Below are positions 35,830 to 44,522 of a stretch of 64,000 nucleotides of DNA, piece by piece. The notes below the pieces were generated by a model that searched no databases, was not told the origin of the DNA, and was given only the letters and a program-made list of their open reading frames with translations. The position numbers and the translations under genes were made by a program. Origin of the DNA: Oscillospiraceae bacterium (GTDB lineage Bacteria > Bacillota > Clostridia > Oscillospirales > JAAYXM01); NCBI GenBank assembly GCA_017435965.1, contig JAFSEA010000027.1, positions 1-64,000 on the forward strand, in the 5' to 3' direction. Position 1 is the stretch's first letter, and every line of letters begins with the position of its first letter.

Positions 35830-37056
35830 TTATTTGTATAGCATATTCGCAATAATTTTTGTGATTGAAACAGGGTCACAGACAAAATCCTGTTTTGAGA
35901 ATAAAAAGCACACTTTTCCTTGCTTATAGACCGTAATATTCTCTTCCTCCAGAGTGAAAAATGCATCTTCAAAATCAATTGTGTCTGCATTTTGAGATAT
36001 AAGTCCCGAAACAGCTCGGTAAATGAGTCTTTCCCTCTTGTCTTTCAAAAGAAGCTCCGTTGTCGTATGACTTTCAAGAAGTGCCGAAAGAGTTGTTGTG
36101 ATGCTTATAATATCCTTCCCATTTGTCACAATAGGTTTTTGAAGTTTTTCCCACGATTTTACGTCGAAGCGATAGTAAAGCGTGTCAGATTCCTTTGGGA
36201 TCTCACGAATTTTCCTTCTTTTGAGTCGCGAGCACTTTACAACCTCACCATAATAGGTAACTCCAGCATCTTTCCCAAATTTAGATATAGACTGATATAT
36301 TGCAACAAACTTTATGGGAAGCATATCTTTGGAAATACGTGTTGCCGGAATATGATAAAAATTATATTTCATCGCTGTGAGCAGCTGCATCGGTCCCTTT
36401 GTTGTCCCAACAAGTACACAAGCATCCTCTTTATCGGAAAGCCCTTTTGTCTTCGGATTTTTTCTTCCTTTTCCAATGGAATTGACAGCACTTATTATCT
36501 GTCCCGATATAATGACGGTGATGAGAGAATAAAGAATCTTTTCCATCGGAATATAAGTGAGGGAAAGCAAAAGCACAACGCCGTCACTTATGAGATATAT
36601 CCATTTTACATCAAGTCCTGTCTTTTCCGAGACTCCCATTGCAATGGCATCATCACCGGTAGGCGCTCCGCCAAAGCGAACTGCAACACCCACACCGATA
36701 CCCACAAACACGGCACCTGCGACAGATGCTATTATCGGATAGTTTGCAATCTGCGGAAACAGAGGAGGAAATAATTCAAAAAGTGCATAGAATCCCGAAA
36801 AGGATACACCCGCAATTGCCGAATAGCCTATGAATTTGTTGCCGAAAACATACCAGCCAAATCCATAGCACAAGGCATTCAGGAAAAATCCCGAAATTGC
36901 AGGAGACACACTTAACCAATGCTCACAAAGAAGAATAAGTCCCAATGTGCCGCCCTCTGTGACCGGTGAAATGGAATGTATATTATATATTCCGAATGCA
37001 AGAATCATCCCGCCAAGTATCATCGCAATACTCGGCTTAATTTTCATCCCAAACAT
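35830..37056 (-). CDS. YitT-like membrane protein with extra C-terminal domain (408 aa)
   Basis: The N-terminal half (about 1-210) has five to six membrane segments and YitT/DUF161-like features: VTEGGTLGLILL, FLNALCYGFGWYVFGNKFIGYS, and a second GAPTGDDAIAMGVS element (quoted in part). The C-terminal 200 residues are soluble, with beta-alpha pattern starting DACVLVGTTKGPMQLLTAM, the position of the YitT C-terminal cytoplasmic domain but longer. Function of the family is unknown. The start is uncertain between 37056 and 37047. Probably the last gene of the murC set. Confidence 0.7.
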   Translation of the reverse strand: MFGMKIKPSIAMILGGMILAFGIYNIHSISPVTEGGTLGLILLCEHWLSVSPAISGFFLNALCYGFGWYVFGNKFIGYSAIAGVSFSGFYALFELFPPLFPQIANYPIIASVAGAVFVGIGVGVAVRFGGAPTGDDAIAMGVSEKTGLDVKWIYLISDGVVLLLSLTYIPMEKILYSLITVIISGQIISAVNSIGKGRKNPKTKGLSDKEDACVLVGTTKGPMQLLTAMKYNFYHIPATRISKDMLPIKFVAIYQSISKFGKDAGVTYYGEVVKCSRLKRRKIREIPKESDTLYYRFDVKSWEKLQKPIVTNGKDIISITTTLSALLESHTTTELLLKDKRERLIYRAVSGLISQNADTIDFEDAFFTLEEENITVYKQGKVCFLFSKQDFVCDPVSITKIIANMLYK

Positions 37057-37090
37057 TTATCCCCACAACCCAAAACAAAAATATCTTTAT

Positions 37091-38281
37091 CTAAAAGAAA
37101 AACCCACAGTCATCGTAAATAGCTCCGCCATTTTTATAAAGCTCCTTGACATTACGTTGAAGGCTTGTCCCCTCCGAAAGGCTTTCGATATCCGAAATTC
37201 CCTTTTCACCGGGAAAAACAAAGCCAAACACCCACGTCCCTGCACTTTTGCAAGGATAGTGGATATATTTTTTCTGAAAAGCAAGTATGTTTGAAGTCGG
37301 CTTCAACACCTTCCGCAAATCCCTTGACATCATCCATGTATGACAATGGATAGCCTTGTATGGCATATCCACAAAGCAATTTGCCATAACTTCACGAAGT
37401 CTCGCATACGAACTTTCAATGGTATCAACATCAAAATCTCCGTCTCTGGGGATATGTACGGGGATGACAGCATCATCCTTTGAAAGGCAAAGCTCCCACT
37501 CCAATTTTGAAAAGGACGTTTTTTCCCTTGCCACATTACCGTCGGTTATAACGTGTCCGATAATCTCGTTTTCTGTTTCCGTGATATCGGCAACAAAGCT
37601 TTCAGTTTCGTCTTCACAGTATATCGAGCCCACGATACGTCCTGTTCTGTGAATATGCAAGCCATCTGCCAATGTCAAAATTTCACCTTTTGAATTTTTA
37701 TATACCCTCACTCCGCTTACACGTTTAGTCGGCAATTCATATTTGAATCTGCCTATTCTTATCAACTCATTATTTATAGTGTGACAAATCCAAACCAAAC
37801 GCCCCTTATCAAAAGCAATTCTTCCGATATTCATTCGGCACATTTCAAAGCAATAATCATACTCTTGCAAAGATGCCGCAATTATATCTTCCGGCACATT
37901 TCTGTTCCGAAAATACCTGACACTATCAGGAATTGTAGGTATAGCGGCAAACAAGTGAAAAAAGTCATAATCAAGTCTCGGACCTTTCGGAGGCGTATAA
38001 TCGGGATCGTTTATATTTCCGCCGTTTTTTACCCACTTTTCAAGAACACACACAAGCAGGCACAGCGCATCATTTTCCCGCACCTTTGCCGCAGCAGAAA
38101 GAACGGTTTCCATATATGGCAAAAGTACTTTTGCCTCCGTCAATACACCTTCTATATACGCTTCCGATAATATGAGCGAAGCTCTGTTTTTCCATTCATC
38201 CTTTATTTCTTCATATATTTCCGCAAAACATCCGGGACAACTTTCCATCCCAAGCTCTTTTTTCATTTGTTCAAAATTCAT
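37091..38281 (-). CDS. uncharacterised protein, possibly an acyltransferase-type (DUF5596-like) family member (396 aa)
   Basis: I do not recognise this confidently. The sequence is soluble, with CPGC at residues 15-18, conserved aromatic patches (YDFFHLFAAIPTIPDSVRYF, in part) and, in the second half, a GRIAFDKGRLVW segment and a VPVHIPRDG-like element. The layout resembles clostridial proteins labelled acyltransferase-domain or DUF5596, but the match is from memory and no catalytic residues are claimed. Its ATG is one base after the CPBP protease stop, with AGGAG upstream, so it is co-translated with that gene. Confidence 0.6.
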   Translation of the reverse strand: MNFEQMKKELGMESCPGCFAEIYEEIKDEWKNRASLILSEAYIEGVLTEAKVLLPYMETVLSAAAKVRENDALCLLVCVLEKWVKNGGNINDPDYTPPKGPRLDYDFFHLFAAIPTIPDSVRYFRNRNVPEDIIAASLQEYDYCFEMCRMNIGRIAFDKGRLVWICHTINNELIRIGRFKYELPTKRVSGVRVYKNSKGEILTLADGLHIHRTGRIVGSIYCEDETESFVADITETENEIIGHVITDGNVAREKTSFSKLEWELCLSKDDAVIPVHIPRDGDFDVDTIESSYARLREVMANCFVDMPYKAIHCHTWMMSRDLRKVLKPTSNILAFQKKYIHYPCKSAGTWVFGFVFPGEKGISDIESLSEGTSLQRNVKELYKNGGAIYDDCGFFF

Positions 38282-38282
38282 T

Positions 38283-39053
38283 TCATTTTCTCCTCACCAA
38301 AGCTTTTCTGCCACCCGAGCACGCCAGTATAAAGCTCAAAACAATCAAGACCGGAAGTACTGCAAACGCAATATCCGGCAGTTCCAGTTCACTTGTAGCA
38401 AGAACTGTTCCCGACAAATTAAATGACATATGGAGTGCAACTGCATTCCAAAGGCTTTTACTTCGAATCCGCACCATACACAAAACAATACCAAGTACAA
38501 ACGCATATATCATTTGTGTAATACCTGTATGTGAGATTGCGAAAAGCAATGATGTCATAAGTATTGCCCCCGCAACACCAAGCACTTTTCCATACATGCG
38601 AAGAAGTATTCCTCTGAATACAAATTCTTCAACAAAAGGTCCGAGAAAAAGGCACACTAAAAGCAAAAATGTCATTTCTGTTTCATCCGTGTGTATCGGA
38701 GCTACAATGGAAAAGGTTATAAAATTTAAAATTGCGCCAAAAACAACAGCACCAAAGATACCGAGAGGATATACGGATAATATTCCCGTATAAGAGCGCA
38801 CATCCTTACGTTGAAATTTTAACAGTAAAAATGAAACAATCAACACAAGTGCATAGGAAATAACAAGCACAAGTGAAGAATCTTTTTCCGATATCTCACC
38901 AAAGCTTTCTGCGAACGATCCTACACTTCCCTTTTCAAAAAGTTTTTCAACAAGCTGAAACAAATACAAAAACAGCGCCGCCAGAACTCCGGACAAAAGA
39001 TACAATACATACCCGCCTGTTGCAAAAATAAACTTGCCGATTTTTGATTTCAC
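38283..39053 (-). CDS. CPBP family intramembrane metalloprotease (256 aa)
   Basis: CAAX-processing/bacteriocin-processing (Abi, CPBP) family membrane protein with about eight membrane segments. The three motifs are present: EEFVFRG (EExxxR, near 143), FAISH (FxxxH) and HMSFN (HxxxN). Roles in the family include prenyl-protein or peptide processing and bacteriocin immunity; the substrate here is unknown. The start is GTG, 10 nt after the murC stop, with GGGGAT before it. Confidence 0.88.
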   Translation of the reverse strand: MKSKIGKFIFATGGYVLYLLSGVLAALFLYLFQLVEKLFEKGSVGSFAESFGEISEKDSSLVLVISYALVLIVSFLLLKFQRKDVRSYTGILSVYPLGIFGAVVFGAILNFITFSIVAPIHTDETEMTFLLLVCLFLGPFVEEFVFRGILLRMYGKVLGVAGAILMTSLLFAISHTGITQMIYAFVLGIVLCMVRIRSKSLWNAVALHMSFNLSGTVLATSELELPDIAFAVLPVLIVLSFILACSGGRKALVRRK

Positions 39054-39063
39054 GCCTTATCCC

Positions 39064-40437
39064 CTACTTTTTCTCGGAAACGAGCATTTCTCCGACCTTA
39101 TATATATCTCCTGCTCCCATTGTGAGAACAAAATCACCATCGGTTACGACCTCCGAAAGACGTTCCTTAATGCAATCAAATCCACTTATACATTCTGCAT
39201 TCTCAATCTTATCTCCGATTGCAGACGAATCTATTCCTATAGTATTTTTCTCACGTGCGGCAAAGATGTCGGCAAGAATTACCTTATCTGCAATAGAGAG
39301 AGCTTTTGCAAAATCATCTTTGAGCGCCGCGGTTCTTGTATAGGTATGCGGCTGAAAAACACATATTATGCGTCCGCTATGTGCCTTACGGACAGCTTTA
39401 AGCGTTGTCTCAATTTCGCTCGGATGATGTGCATAGTCATCAAAAACTGACACACCGCGATACTCACCCTTATATTCCATTCGTCGTCCGACACCCGTGA
39501 ACGCCGACAACGCTCCCATAATGCATTCTGCATTGATTCCCATAGAAATAGCAACTGCGGCAGCCGCAAGAGCATTCTTAATATTGTGCTCACCCAAAAC
39601 AGACAGGCGAATATCTGCAATTTTCTCATTTTTATTTATCAAAGAAAACATCGGGTAGCCATCTCTGTAAGCTATGTCAGATGCTCTTACATCGCAATTC
39701 TCCGAAAGACCGAAAGTTATAAACTCACGACCTGAAAGTTTTGCGGCAGAATATGCATTTTCATCGTCACCGTTTATGATAATCTTACCATTCGTTTTTA
39801 CATTACAGAGAAATTTTGCAAACGATTTTATTATATCATCAATTCCTGAGAAGAAATCAAGATGATCCTCTTCTATATTGAGTATTACCGCGATGGTTGG
39901 ATTGAAGTTGTGGAAAGAATTACAATACTCACAAGCCTCTGCAATAAACAGTTCACCATCCGAAATTCTGAAAACACCGCCAATCTCTCGCATATCTGCA
40001 CCTATCATAACCTCAGGGTCCCTATCTGCCGCAAGAGCGATGCAGGTTGTCATTGCGGTTGTGGATGTTTTTCCGTGAGTTCCGGAAATGCAAACTACTT
40101 CAGAAAACTTTTCCATAAGAAGTCCCCATGCTTCAGTTCGTTCCAGTACAGGTATACCAAGTTCCCGAGCTCTCATAATCTCCGGATTATCATCTTTGAT
40201 TGCCGATGTGCGGATAACAACATCGACACCTTCAACATTTGATGCAAAATGTCCTTTTATGACTTTGAAACCTTTTGCCTCAAGACGTTTCGCATAAACG
40301 CCCATATTCATATCAGAGCCGCGTACAGTAAGACCATAAGCCGCGATAGCCTCAGCAAGTGCATTCATCGATACGCCGCCAACACCTACAAGGTGCACGA
40401 CATTTTTCTTGTCCGACAAAAAGTTTGTCTTCTTCAT
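39064..40437 (-). CDS. murC: UDP-N-acetylmuramate--L-alanine ligase (457 aa)
   Basis: Mur ligase adding L-Ala to UDP-MurNAc, first amino acid of the peptidoglycan stem. VHLVGVGGVSMNALAEA at the N-terminus, ATP loop CISGTHGKTSTTAM, EACEYCNSF, NIEEDHLDFF, GEHNIKNALAAAA and DDYAHHPSEIE. Normal length. Start at 40437 with GGAG 6 nt upstream; the longer frame to 40815 runs antisense through spoVG and is rejected. It leads a minus-strand set with the CPBP and YitT-like genes. Confidence 0.97.
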   Translation of the reverse strand: MKKTNFLSDKKNVVHLVGVGGVSMNALAEAIAAYGLTVRGSDMNMGVYAKRLEAKGFKVIKGHFASNVEGVDVVIRTSAIKDDNPEIMRARELGIPVLERTEAWGLLMEKFSEVVCISGTHGKTSTTAMTTCIALAADRDPEVMIGADMREIGGVFRISDGELFIAEACEYCNSFHNFNPTIAVILNIEEDHLDFFSGIDDIIKSFAKFLCNVKTNGKIIINGDDENAYSAAKLSGREFITFGLSENCDVRASDIAYRDGYPMFSLINKNEKIADIRLSVLGEHNIKNALAAAAVAISMGINAECIMGALSAFTGVGRRMEYKGEYRGVSVFDDYAHHPSEIETTLKAVRKAHSGRIICVFQPHTYTRTAALKDDFAKALSIADKVILADIFAAREKNTIGIDSSAIGDKIENAECISGFDCIKERLSEVVTDGDFVLTMGAGDIYKVGEMLVSEKK

Positions 40438-40504
40438 AACAATTCTCCAATCAAAATATTCTATTATGATGTGTATTTTATAGTATGACCCGGTTAAAAT
40501 ATAC

Positions 40505-40532
40505 TTACATATTTTCCTTTGTATATTATAAT
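40505..40532 (+). promoter_or_regulatory. probable promoter of spoVG
   Basis: TTACAT, 16-nt spacer, TATAAT, 50 nt before the spoVG start. The -35 is weak, so a sporulation sigma factor or an activator may contribute; this is not resolved. Confidence 0.45.
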
Positions 40533-40582
40533 ATCTTCTAAAAGAAAAGTCTACAAAAAAAAGAAAAAACAAGGAGAACAGT

Positions 40583-40855
40583 ATGAAAATTACCGATGTT
40601 AAAATCCGCAGAATGTCCGATGAATCAAAAATGAAAGCGATTGTATCAGTTACCTTTGATGACGAACTTGTAATACACGATATCAAAATAATACAAGGAC
40701 ACGACAGAATGTTTCTCGCAATGCCTTCAAGAAGACTCCCGGATGGTGGGTACAGCGACATTGCACATCCGACAAGAAAAGAACTTCGCAACGAGATAGA
40801 AGCAAAGGTACTCATAGCTTTTGAAAACTATCTTAACGGAGAAATGGGAAACTAA
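40583..40855 (+). CDS. spoVG: SpoVG family regulator (90 aa)
   Basis: A small RNA/DNA-binding regulator involved in sporulation, septation and gene expression. MKITDVKIRRM at the start, AIVSVTFDDELVIHDIKIIQG (in part), and FLAMPSRRLPDGGYSDIAHP are diagnostic; length is typical. AAGGAG ribosome site. Divergent from murC, followed by a glycosyltransferase gene with its own promoter. Confidence 0.96.
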   Translation: MKITDVKIRRMSDESKMKAIVSVTFDDELVIHDIKIIQGHDRMFLAMPSRRLPDGGYSDIAHPTRKELRNEIEAKVLIAFENYLNGEMGN

Positions 40856-40858
40856 TAC

Positions 40859-40887
40859 TTGCCATATCCTCAAAAAAGTTATATAAT
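40859..40887 (+). promoter_or_regulatory. promoter of the UgtP-like glycosyltransferase gene
   Basis: TTGCCA, 17-nt spacer, TATAAT, starting 3 nt after the spoVG stop. Confidence 0.68.
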
Positions 40888-40917
40888 ATAATTACTTATC
40901 GCAAGGATGTGAAAAAA

Positions 40918-42048
40918 ATGAAAGTTCTCATTCTGAGCATAACCGCAGGATACGGACACCACGCTGCAGCAAAATCTGTTGCAGGTGCGCTCACCGAAAA
41001 GGGTGTCGAGGTCGAGAGTGTCGATGTATATAAAAGTGTAAATAAATTGCTTTATTGGGCTGTAGACAAGTTCTATCTGATTTTTACAAAATACACACGC
41101 AAACCCTATAGCGCAATTTACAATCATCTTGCAACAAAAAAGCGTTCTGAAAAGAAACGTCATTCAAGCGGTTTCCTCACAAGATATTGTTCAAAAAGAT
41201 TTGAAAAATTCGTAGCCGAATCACAGCCGGATGTAATAGTCTGCACCCACGTTTATGCATCATTGATTATCAATGATTTGAAACGAAAAAACAAGTTTAC
41301 CGATATTCCCACAATAGGAATTGTAACAGATTACACAATGCATCCGTTCTGGGATTGCGTTCCTTTTACCGAATACGTTGAAGTCGCAAATGAAATCGTT
41401 TCCGAAGAAGCAAAAGCGCTCGGGATTGAAGAAAGCAAAATTTTACCATTAGGAATCCCAATAGATAAAAAGTTTACAAAAGCTTCAGAAAAGAATGATG
41501 CCCGAAAAGCACTTAACCTCCCCATTGATAAGAAAATAGTTCTCGTTATGGCAGGAAGTATGGGATACGGAGACATTCCCTCAATCATTTCCGACATACA
41601 TAAATATGACAAAGATTGTCTCGTTCTCGCTGTGTGTGGCAATAATAAAAAGCACTATAAAAAGCTGACATCTTTAGCAAACAACAACGTGAAGATCTTT
41701 ACCTTTACAGAAAATATCAATCTTTTTATGGATGCTGCTGACTGTATCATCACAAAACCCGGCGGTCTTTCCACATCGGAGGCCATTGCAAAAGAACTTC
41801 CAATGATATTTGTAAATCCAATTCCCGGTCACGAAGAAAAAAACCTCCAATTTTTCACAAGCAACAATGCAGGTATTGATGCAACCGGTCAGCTTAAAGT
41901 ATATGATGCTTTATATCAACTTTTTGATTCCCCCGGAAAATTGGATGAAATAAAAAAACAACTCTCTGCTCTTGCAAAACCAAATGCAACCGACGATATT
42001 GCAAACTTCGTAATTTCCATATGCGAAAAAGACAACAGATCACGATGA
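40918..42048 (+). CDS. GT28/MGDG-synthase type glycosyltransferase, UgtP-like (376 aa)
   Basis: Probably adds sugar from a UDP-sugar to diacylglycerol, making membrane glycolipid or lipoteichoic anchor. The N-terminal domain starts VLILSITAGYGHHAAAKSV and has VSVDVYKSVNK; the MGDG-synthase N-domain includes VCTHVYASLIIN and IVTDYTMHPFW. The C-terminal GT-B domain has VMAGSMGYGD and the donor motif KPGGLSTSEAIAKELPMI. The ATG at 40918 is favoured over GTG 40909 because AAGGA lies 10 nt upstream of the ATG and only 2 nt from the GTG. Length is normal for UgtP relatives. Acceptor and sugar are not certain. Confidence 0.88.
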   Translation: MKVLILSITAGYGHHAAAKSVAGALTEKGVEVESVDVYKSVNKLLYWAVDKFYLIFTKYTRKPYSAIYNHLATKKRSEKKRHSSGFLTRYCSKRFEKFVAESQPDVIVCTHVYASLIINDLKRKNKFTDIPTIGIVTDYTMHPFWDCVPFTEYVEVANEIVSEEAKALGIEESKILPLGIPIDKKFTKASEKNDARKALNLPIDKKIVLVMAGSMGYGDIPSIISDIHKYDKDCLVLAVCGNNKKHYKKLTSLANNNVKIFTFTENINLFMDAADCIITKPGGLSTSEAIAKELPMIFVNPIPGHEEKNLQFFTSNNAGIDATGQLKVYDALYQLFDSPGKLDEIKKQLSALAKPNATDDIANFVISICEKDNRSR

Positions 42049-42071
42049 ATAAAGTGATCTGTTGTCTTTTT
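42031..42071 (+). terminator. terminator overlapping the end of the glycosyltransferase gene
   Basis: A perfect 13-bp stem (42031-42043 with 42054-42066) followed by TTTT; the left arm lies within the last codons and the stop codon is in the loop. Confidence 0.8.
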
Positions 42072-42087
42072 AAATAACCATTCATAA

Positions 42088-42134
42088 AATTCAACAGGGC
42101 ACCTTCAAAAAAGGTGCCCTTAAAAAGTTGAATT
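42088..42134 (-). terminator. hairpin terminator of the ABC permease operon
   Basis: Inner stem GGGCACCTT/AAGGTGCCC (42097-42105 with 42111-42119) and an outer 8-bp stem AATTCAAC/GTTGAATT (42088-42095 with 42127-42134), just after the 42144 stop on the minus strand. Confidence 0.65.
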
Positions 42135-42143
42135 CTTTAAATT

Positions 42144-43025
42144 TTAGCCCTTAACCGAACCAATCATAACGCCCTTAACAAAGTACTTCTGCAAGAACGG
42201 ATACACAGCAATGATCGGAGCAATAGCAACGATAATTGTAGCATACTTAAGAGCATCACCGGCAGTTTTGTTATTGACAACCTCAGCTGCAGACTCTTCA
42301 GTATTTGTTCCCTGAAGAACAATCTGACGAAGGATGATCTGCAACGGATATCTTGTATCTTCATTGAGGTAAATGAGCGGACCGAAGAATCCGTTCCACT
42401 GTGCAACAGCAACGAAAAGTCCGATTGTTGCGATAATAGCTGTTGATGTCGGAAGAACAAGATACCAAAGGATACCGATATCGTTAAGTCCGTCAAGACG
42501 TCCCGACTCTTCAATTTCCTTCGGGAATCCGTGGAAAAACGATCTCATAATAATACAGTTATACGCACCGAATGCGCCCGGAAGGACTATCGCCCAGATT
42601 GAGTTCATAAGACCGAGCCACTTGATACACATAAATGCAGGAATCATACCGCCGCCGAAGAACATTGTGATAAGAACAAGGATGTTCATAAATGCACCGC
42701 CGGGAAGTCTCTTCTTACTGAGAGCATAAGCACCGGTTGTGAGAACAAACAAGGCTATCGCCGTTCCAAGCACCGTGTATATGATTGTGTTCTTATAAGC
42801 CGTAAAGATAAGCGGCTGTTCAAGAACCTGCTCATACGTGGCAAGCGTTGCGCCAAACTTACCGTCTACCTTAGGATAAATACCTACATTACCGGACATA
42901 ACGTCCCAGTTCTCGGAAAGAGAGATGGACAACATATAGAGGAACGGGAAAATCATAATGAATATAACAAACCAAAGAACTGCATTTCGGAGCAGCCAAC
43001 CAACCGTAAACTTTTTCTCAACCAT
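42144..43025 (-). CDS. carbohydrate ABC transporter permease, LplC/YtcP-type (293 aa)
   Basis: Inner-membrane CUT1-type permease with six membrane segments. The binding-protein-dependent transport signature is visible as EIEESGRLDGLNDIGILWYLVLP (in part), the EAA loop that docks the ATPase. The C-terminus KYFVKGVMIGSVKG is typical. It pairs with the upstream permease 15 nt away. No ATPase or solute-binding protein gene is in this operon. CUT1 systems often share a common MsiK-type ATPase, but the missing binding protein is odd. Probable substrate: an oligosaccharide. Confidence 0.92.
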   Translation of the reverse strand: MVEKKFTVGWLLRNAVLWFVIFIMIFPFLYMLSISLSENWDVMSGNVGIYPKVDGKFGATLATYEQVLEQPLIFTAYKNTIIYTVLGTAIALFVLTTGAYALSKKRLPGGAFMNILVLITMFFGGGMIPAFMCIKWLGLMNSIWAIVLPGAFGAYNCIIMRSFFHGFPKEIEESGRLDGLNDIGILWYLVLPTSTAIIATIGLFVAVAQWNGFFGPLIYLNEDTRYPLQIILRQIVLQGTNTEESAAEVVNNKTAGDALKYATIIVAIAPIIAVYPFLQKYFVKGVMIGSVKG

Positions 43026-43040
43026 TATATTTTCCCTCCT

Positions 43041-44069
43041 TTACCAAAGACTTGTTTCACTAACTGTCTTGGAGACATAGTTAGAAACAACAACAAGAAT
43101 CAAACATACAACCGAGTTGAAAAGACCAACCGCTGAACCGTAACTGAAACTTGAGGATGTCAAGCCGTATCGATAAACATACGTTGAAATAACCTCTGAA
43201 GTCTCATATGTCGGTGCAGACTCAAGCAAGAATACCTTTTCAAAACCGACCGAGAAAATGCTACCCATTCTGAGAAGAAGCATTGTGATGATTGTGGGTG
43301 CGATACTGGGAAGCGTGATGCTCCACAAGCAACGCATCTTTCCTGCTCCATCAACTGTTGCCGCCTCATAAAGCTGCGGGTCAACATTGGTAAGAGCAGC
43401 GAGGTAAATGATAGCACCCCAGCCAAGTTCCTGCCAGATACCGGAAGCTATGTAGATAGTTCTGAAGTATTTTGCTTCTGCAAGAATATCGAGAGACTCA
43501 ACACCGAGCGAACCGAGAAGATTTGCCACGATACCGCTGTCGGGAGAAAGAAGCATCTTTACAAGACCAACAACAACAACGACTGAATAGAAGTGCGGCA
43601 TATAGCTTATTGTTTGTACCCACTTCTTGAACTTCATATTCTGTACTTCGTTAAGGAGAAGCGCAAGAATAATCGGTGCCGGGAAGCCCCAAAGCAAGTT
43701 GTAGAACGCAAGCAAGAATGTGTTCTTGATCATTCTCCAACAATAATTATAGTCGAAGAAACGTTCAAAGTGACTCAAACCTACCCATTCACTTTCCAGC
43801 ATACCAATGAACGGCTTATACTCTTTAAAAGCGATGATAAGACCATACATCGGGAAGTATGCGAACAGCATAAGGCAGATCATTGCCGGACAGACAAGAA
43901 TCAAAAGATACTTTCCATCTGCAAGCTTTTTTAACCACTGCGGTTTTGCGGCCGCCGGAGAATCCGGAAGCACTTCTCCCTTCAAGGGAGCACTGTTGTA
44001 CTGCTTATTGGCCTTTGCGGTTGCTTCGGCCAACGTCTTTTCAGACTCAGCATTTTTTGTTGCCTTCAA
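43041..44069 (-). CDS. carbohydrate ABC transporter permease, LplB/YteP-type (342 aa)
   Basis: Partner permease of the CUT1 system. A soluble, Ala/Lys-rich head of about 55 residues precedes six membrane segments; the EAA loop is YEAATVDGAGKMRCLWSITLP (in part), with FAYFPMYGLIIAFKEYKPF near the start. The likely start is TTG at 44069, 9 nt after AAGGAG; a TTG at 44078 directly abuts the site. Substrate probably an oligosaccharide, judging by family; the membrane-bound AraC-type regulator just upstream is the usual partner of such permeases in Firmicutes. Confidence 0.9.
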   Translation of the reverse strand: MKATKNAESEKTLAEATAKANKQYNSAPLKGEVLPDSPAAAKPQWLKKLADGKYLLILVCPAMICLMLFAYFPMYGLIIAFKEYKPFIGMLESEWVGLSHFERFFDYNYCWRMIKNTFLLAFYNLLWGFPAPIILALLLNEVQNMKFKKWVQTISYMPHFYSVVVVVGLVKMLLSPDSGIVANLLGSLGVESLDILAEAKYFRTIYIASGIWQELGWGAIIYLAALTNVDPQLYEAATVDGAGKMRCLWSITLPSIAPTIITMLLLRMGSIFSVGFEKVFLLESAPTYETSEVISTYVYRYGLTSSSFSYGSAVGLFNSVVCLILVVVSNYVSKTVSETSLW

Positions 44070-44522
44070 AGTATTCAACTCCTTGAAATTTTCTTTTGCA
44101 CACGCCTTACAGAAATGTGAAACGCATACATATTATAAAGTATGGACAATACGCCTTTCCATACAGTATAAACAAATAAGCTATCGGATCCGGAAGTAAA
44201 CCTGTCCGATACTTCGATAAATCTGTTATGTCTGTTCAGAACGCAATTTTCCACATTTGTATTATACAACATAATATACCCAAATATGAATCATTATTTT
44301 TTTAACTCATCATCATTTCTTTGAATTTTGGTAAAAATAATTATGAGCACAATTTATGACTACACCACTTCTCTAAATCGCATCCAAAAAACAAAAAAGT
44401 TACAAAAAACCATCTTTTTACACAAAAAGCATAACTTTGCACTTAGCAAATCCCATTTAACAAGTCGTTAATATTTTCCCAAAAAACGACATAAACATCC
44501 ATGTTTTTCTAATTTTTTGTAA
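44070..44522. other. 453-nt intergenic region upstream of the permease pair
   Basis: No gene was seen. On the minus strand there are two TATAAT-like boxes (around 44130-44136 and 44259-44264) without clear -35 partners. A perfect 7-bp inverted repeat GTATGGA/TCCATAC (44140-44146 with 44158-44164) overlaps the nearer one, a candidate operator. The part next to 44523 is AT-rich and homopolymeric. No riboswitch or RNA was recognised. Confidence 0.4.

Noticed and set aside
44240-44500. A small RNA or riboswitch in front of the permease operon
   Set aside because: Only AT-rich homopolymer runs; no extended pairing was found.
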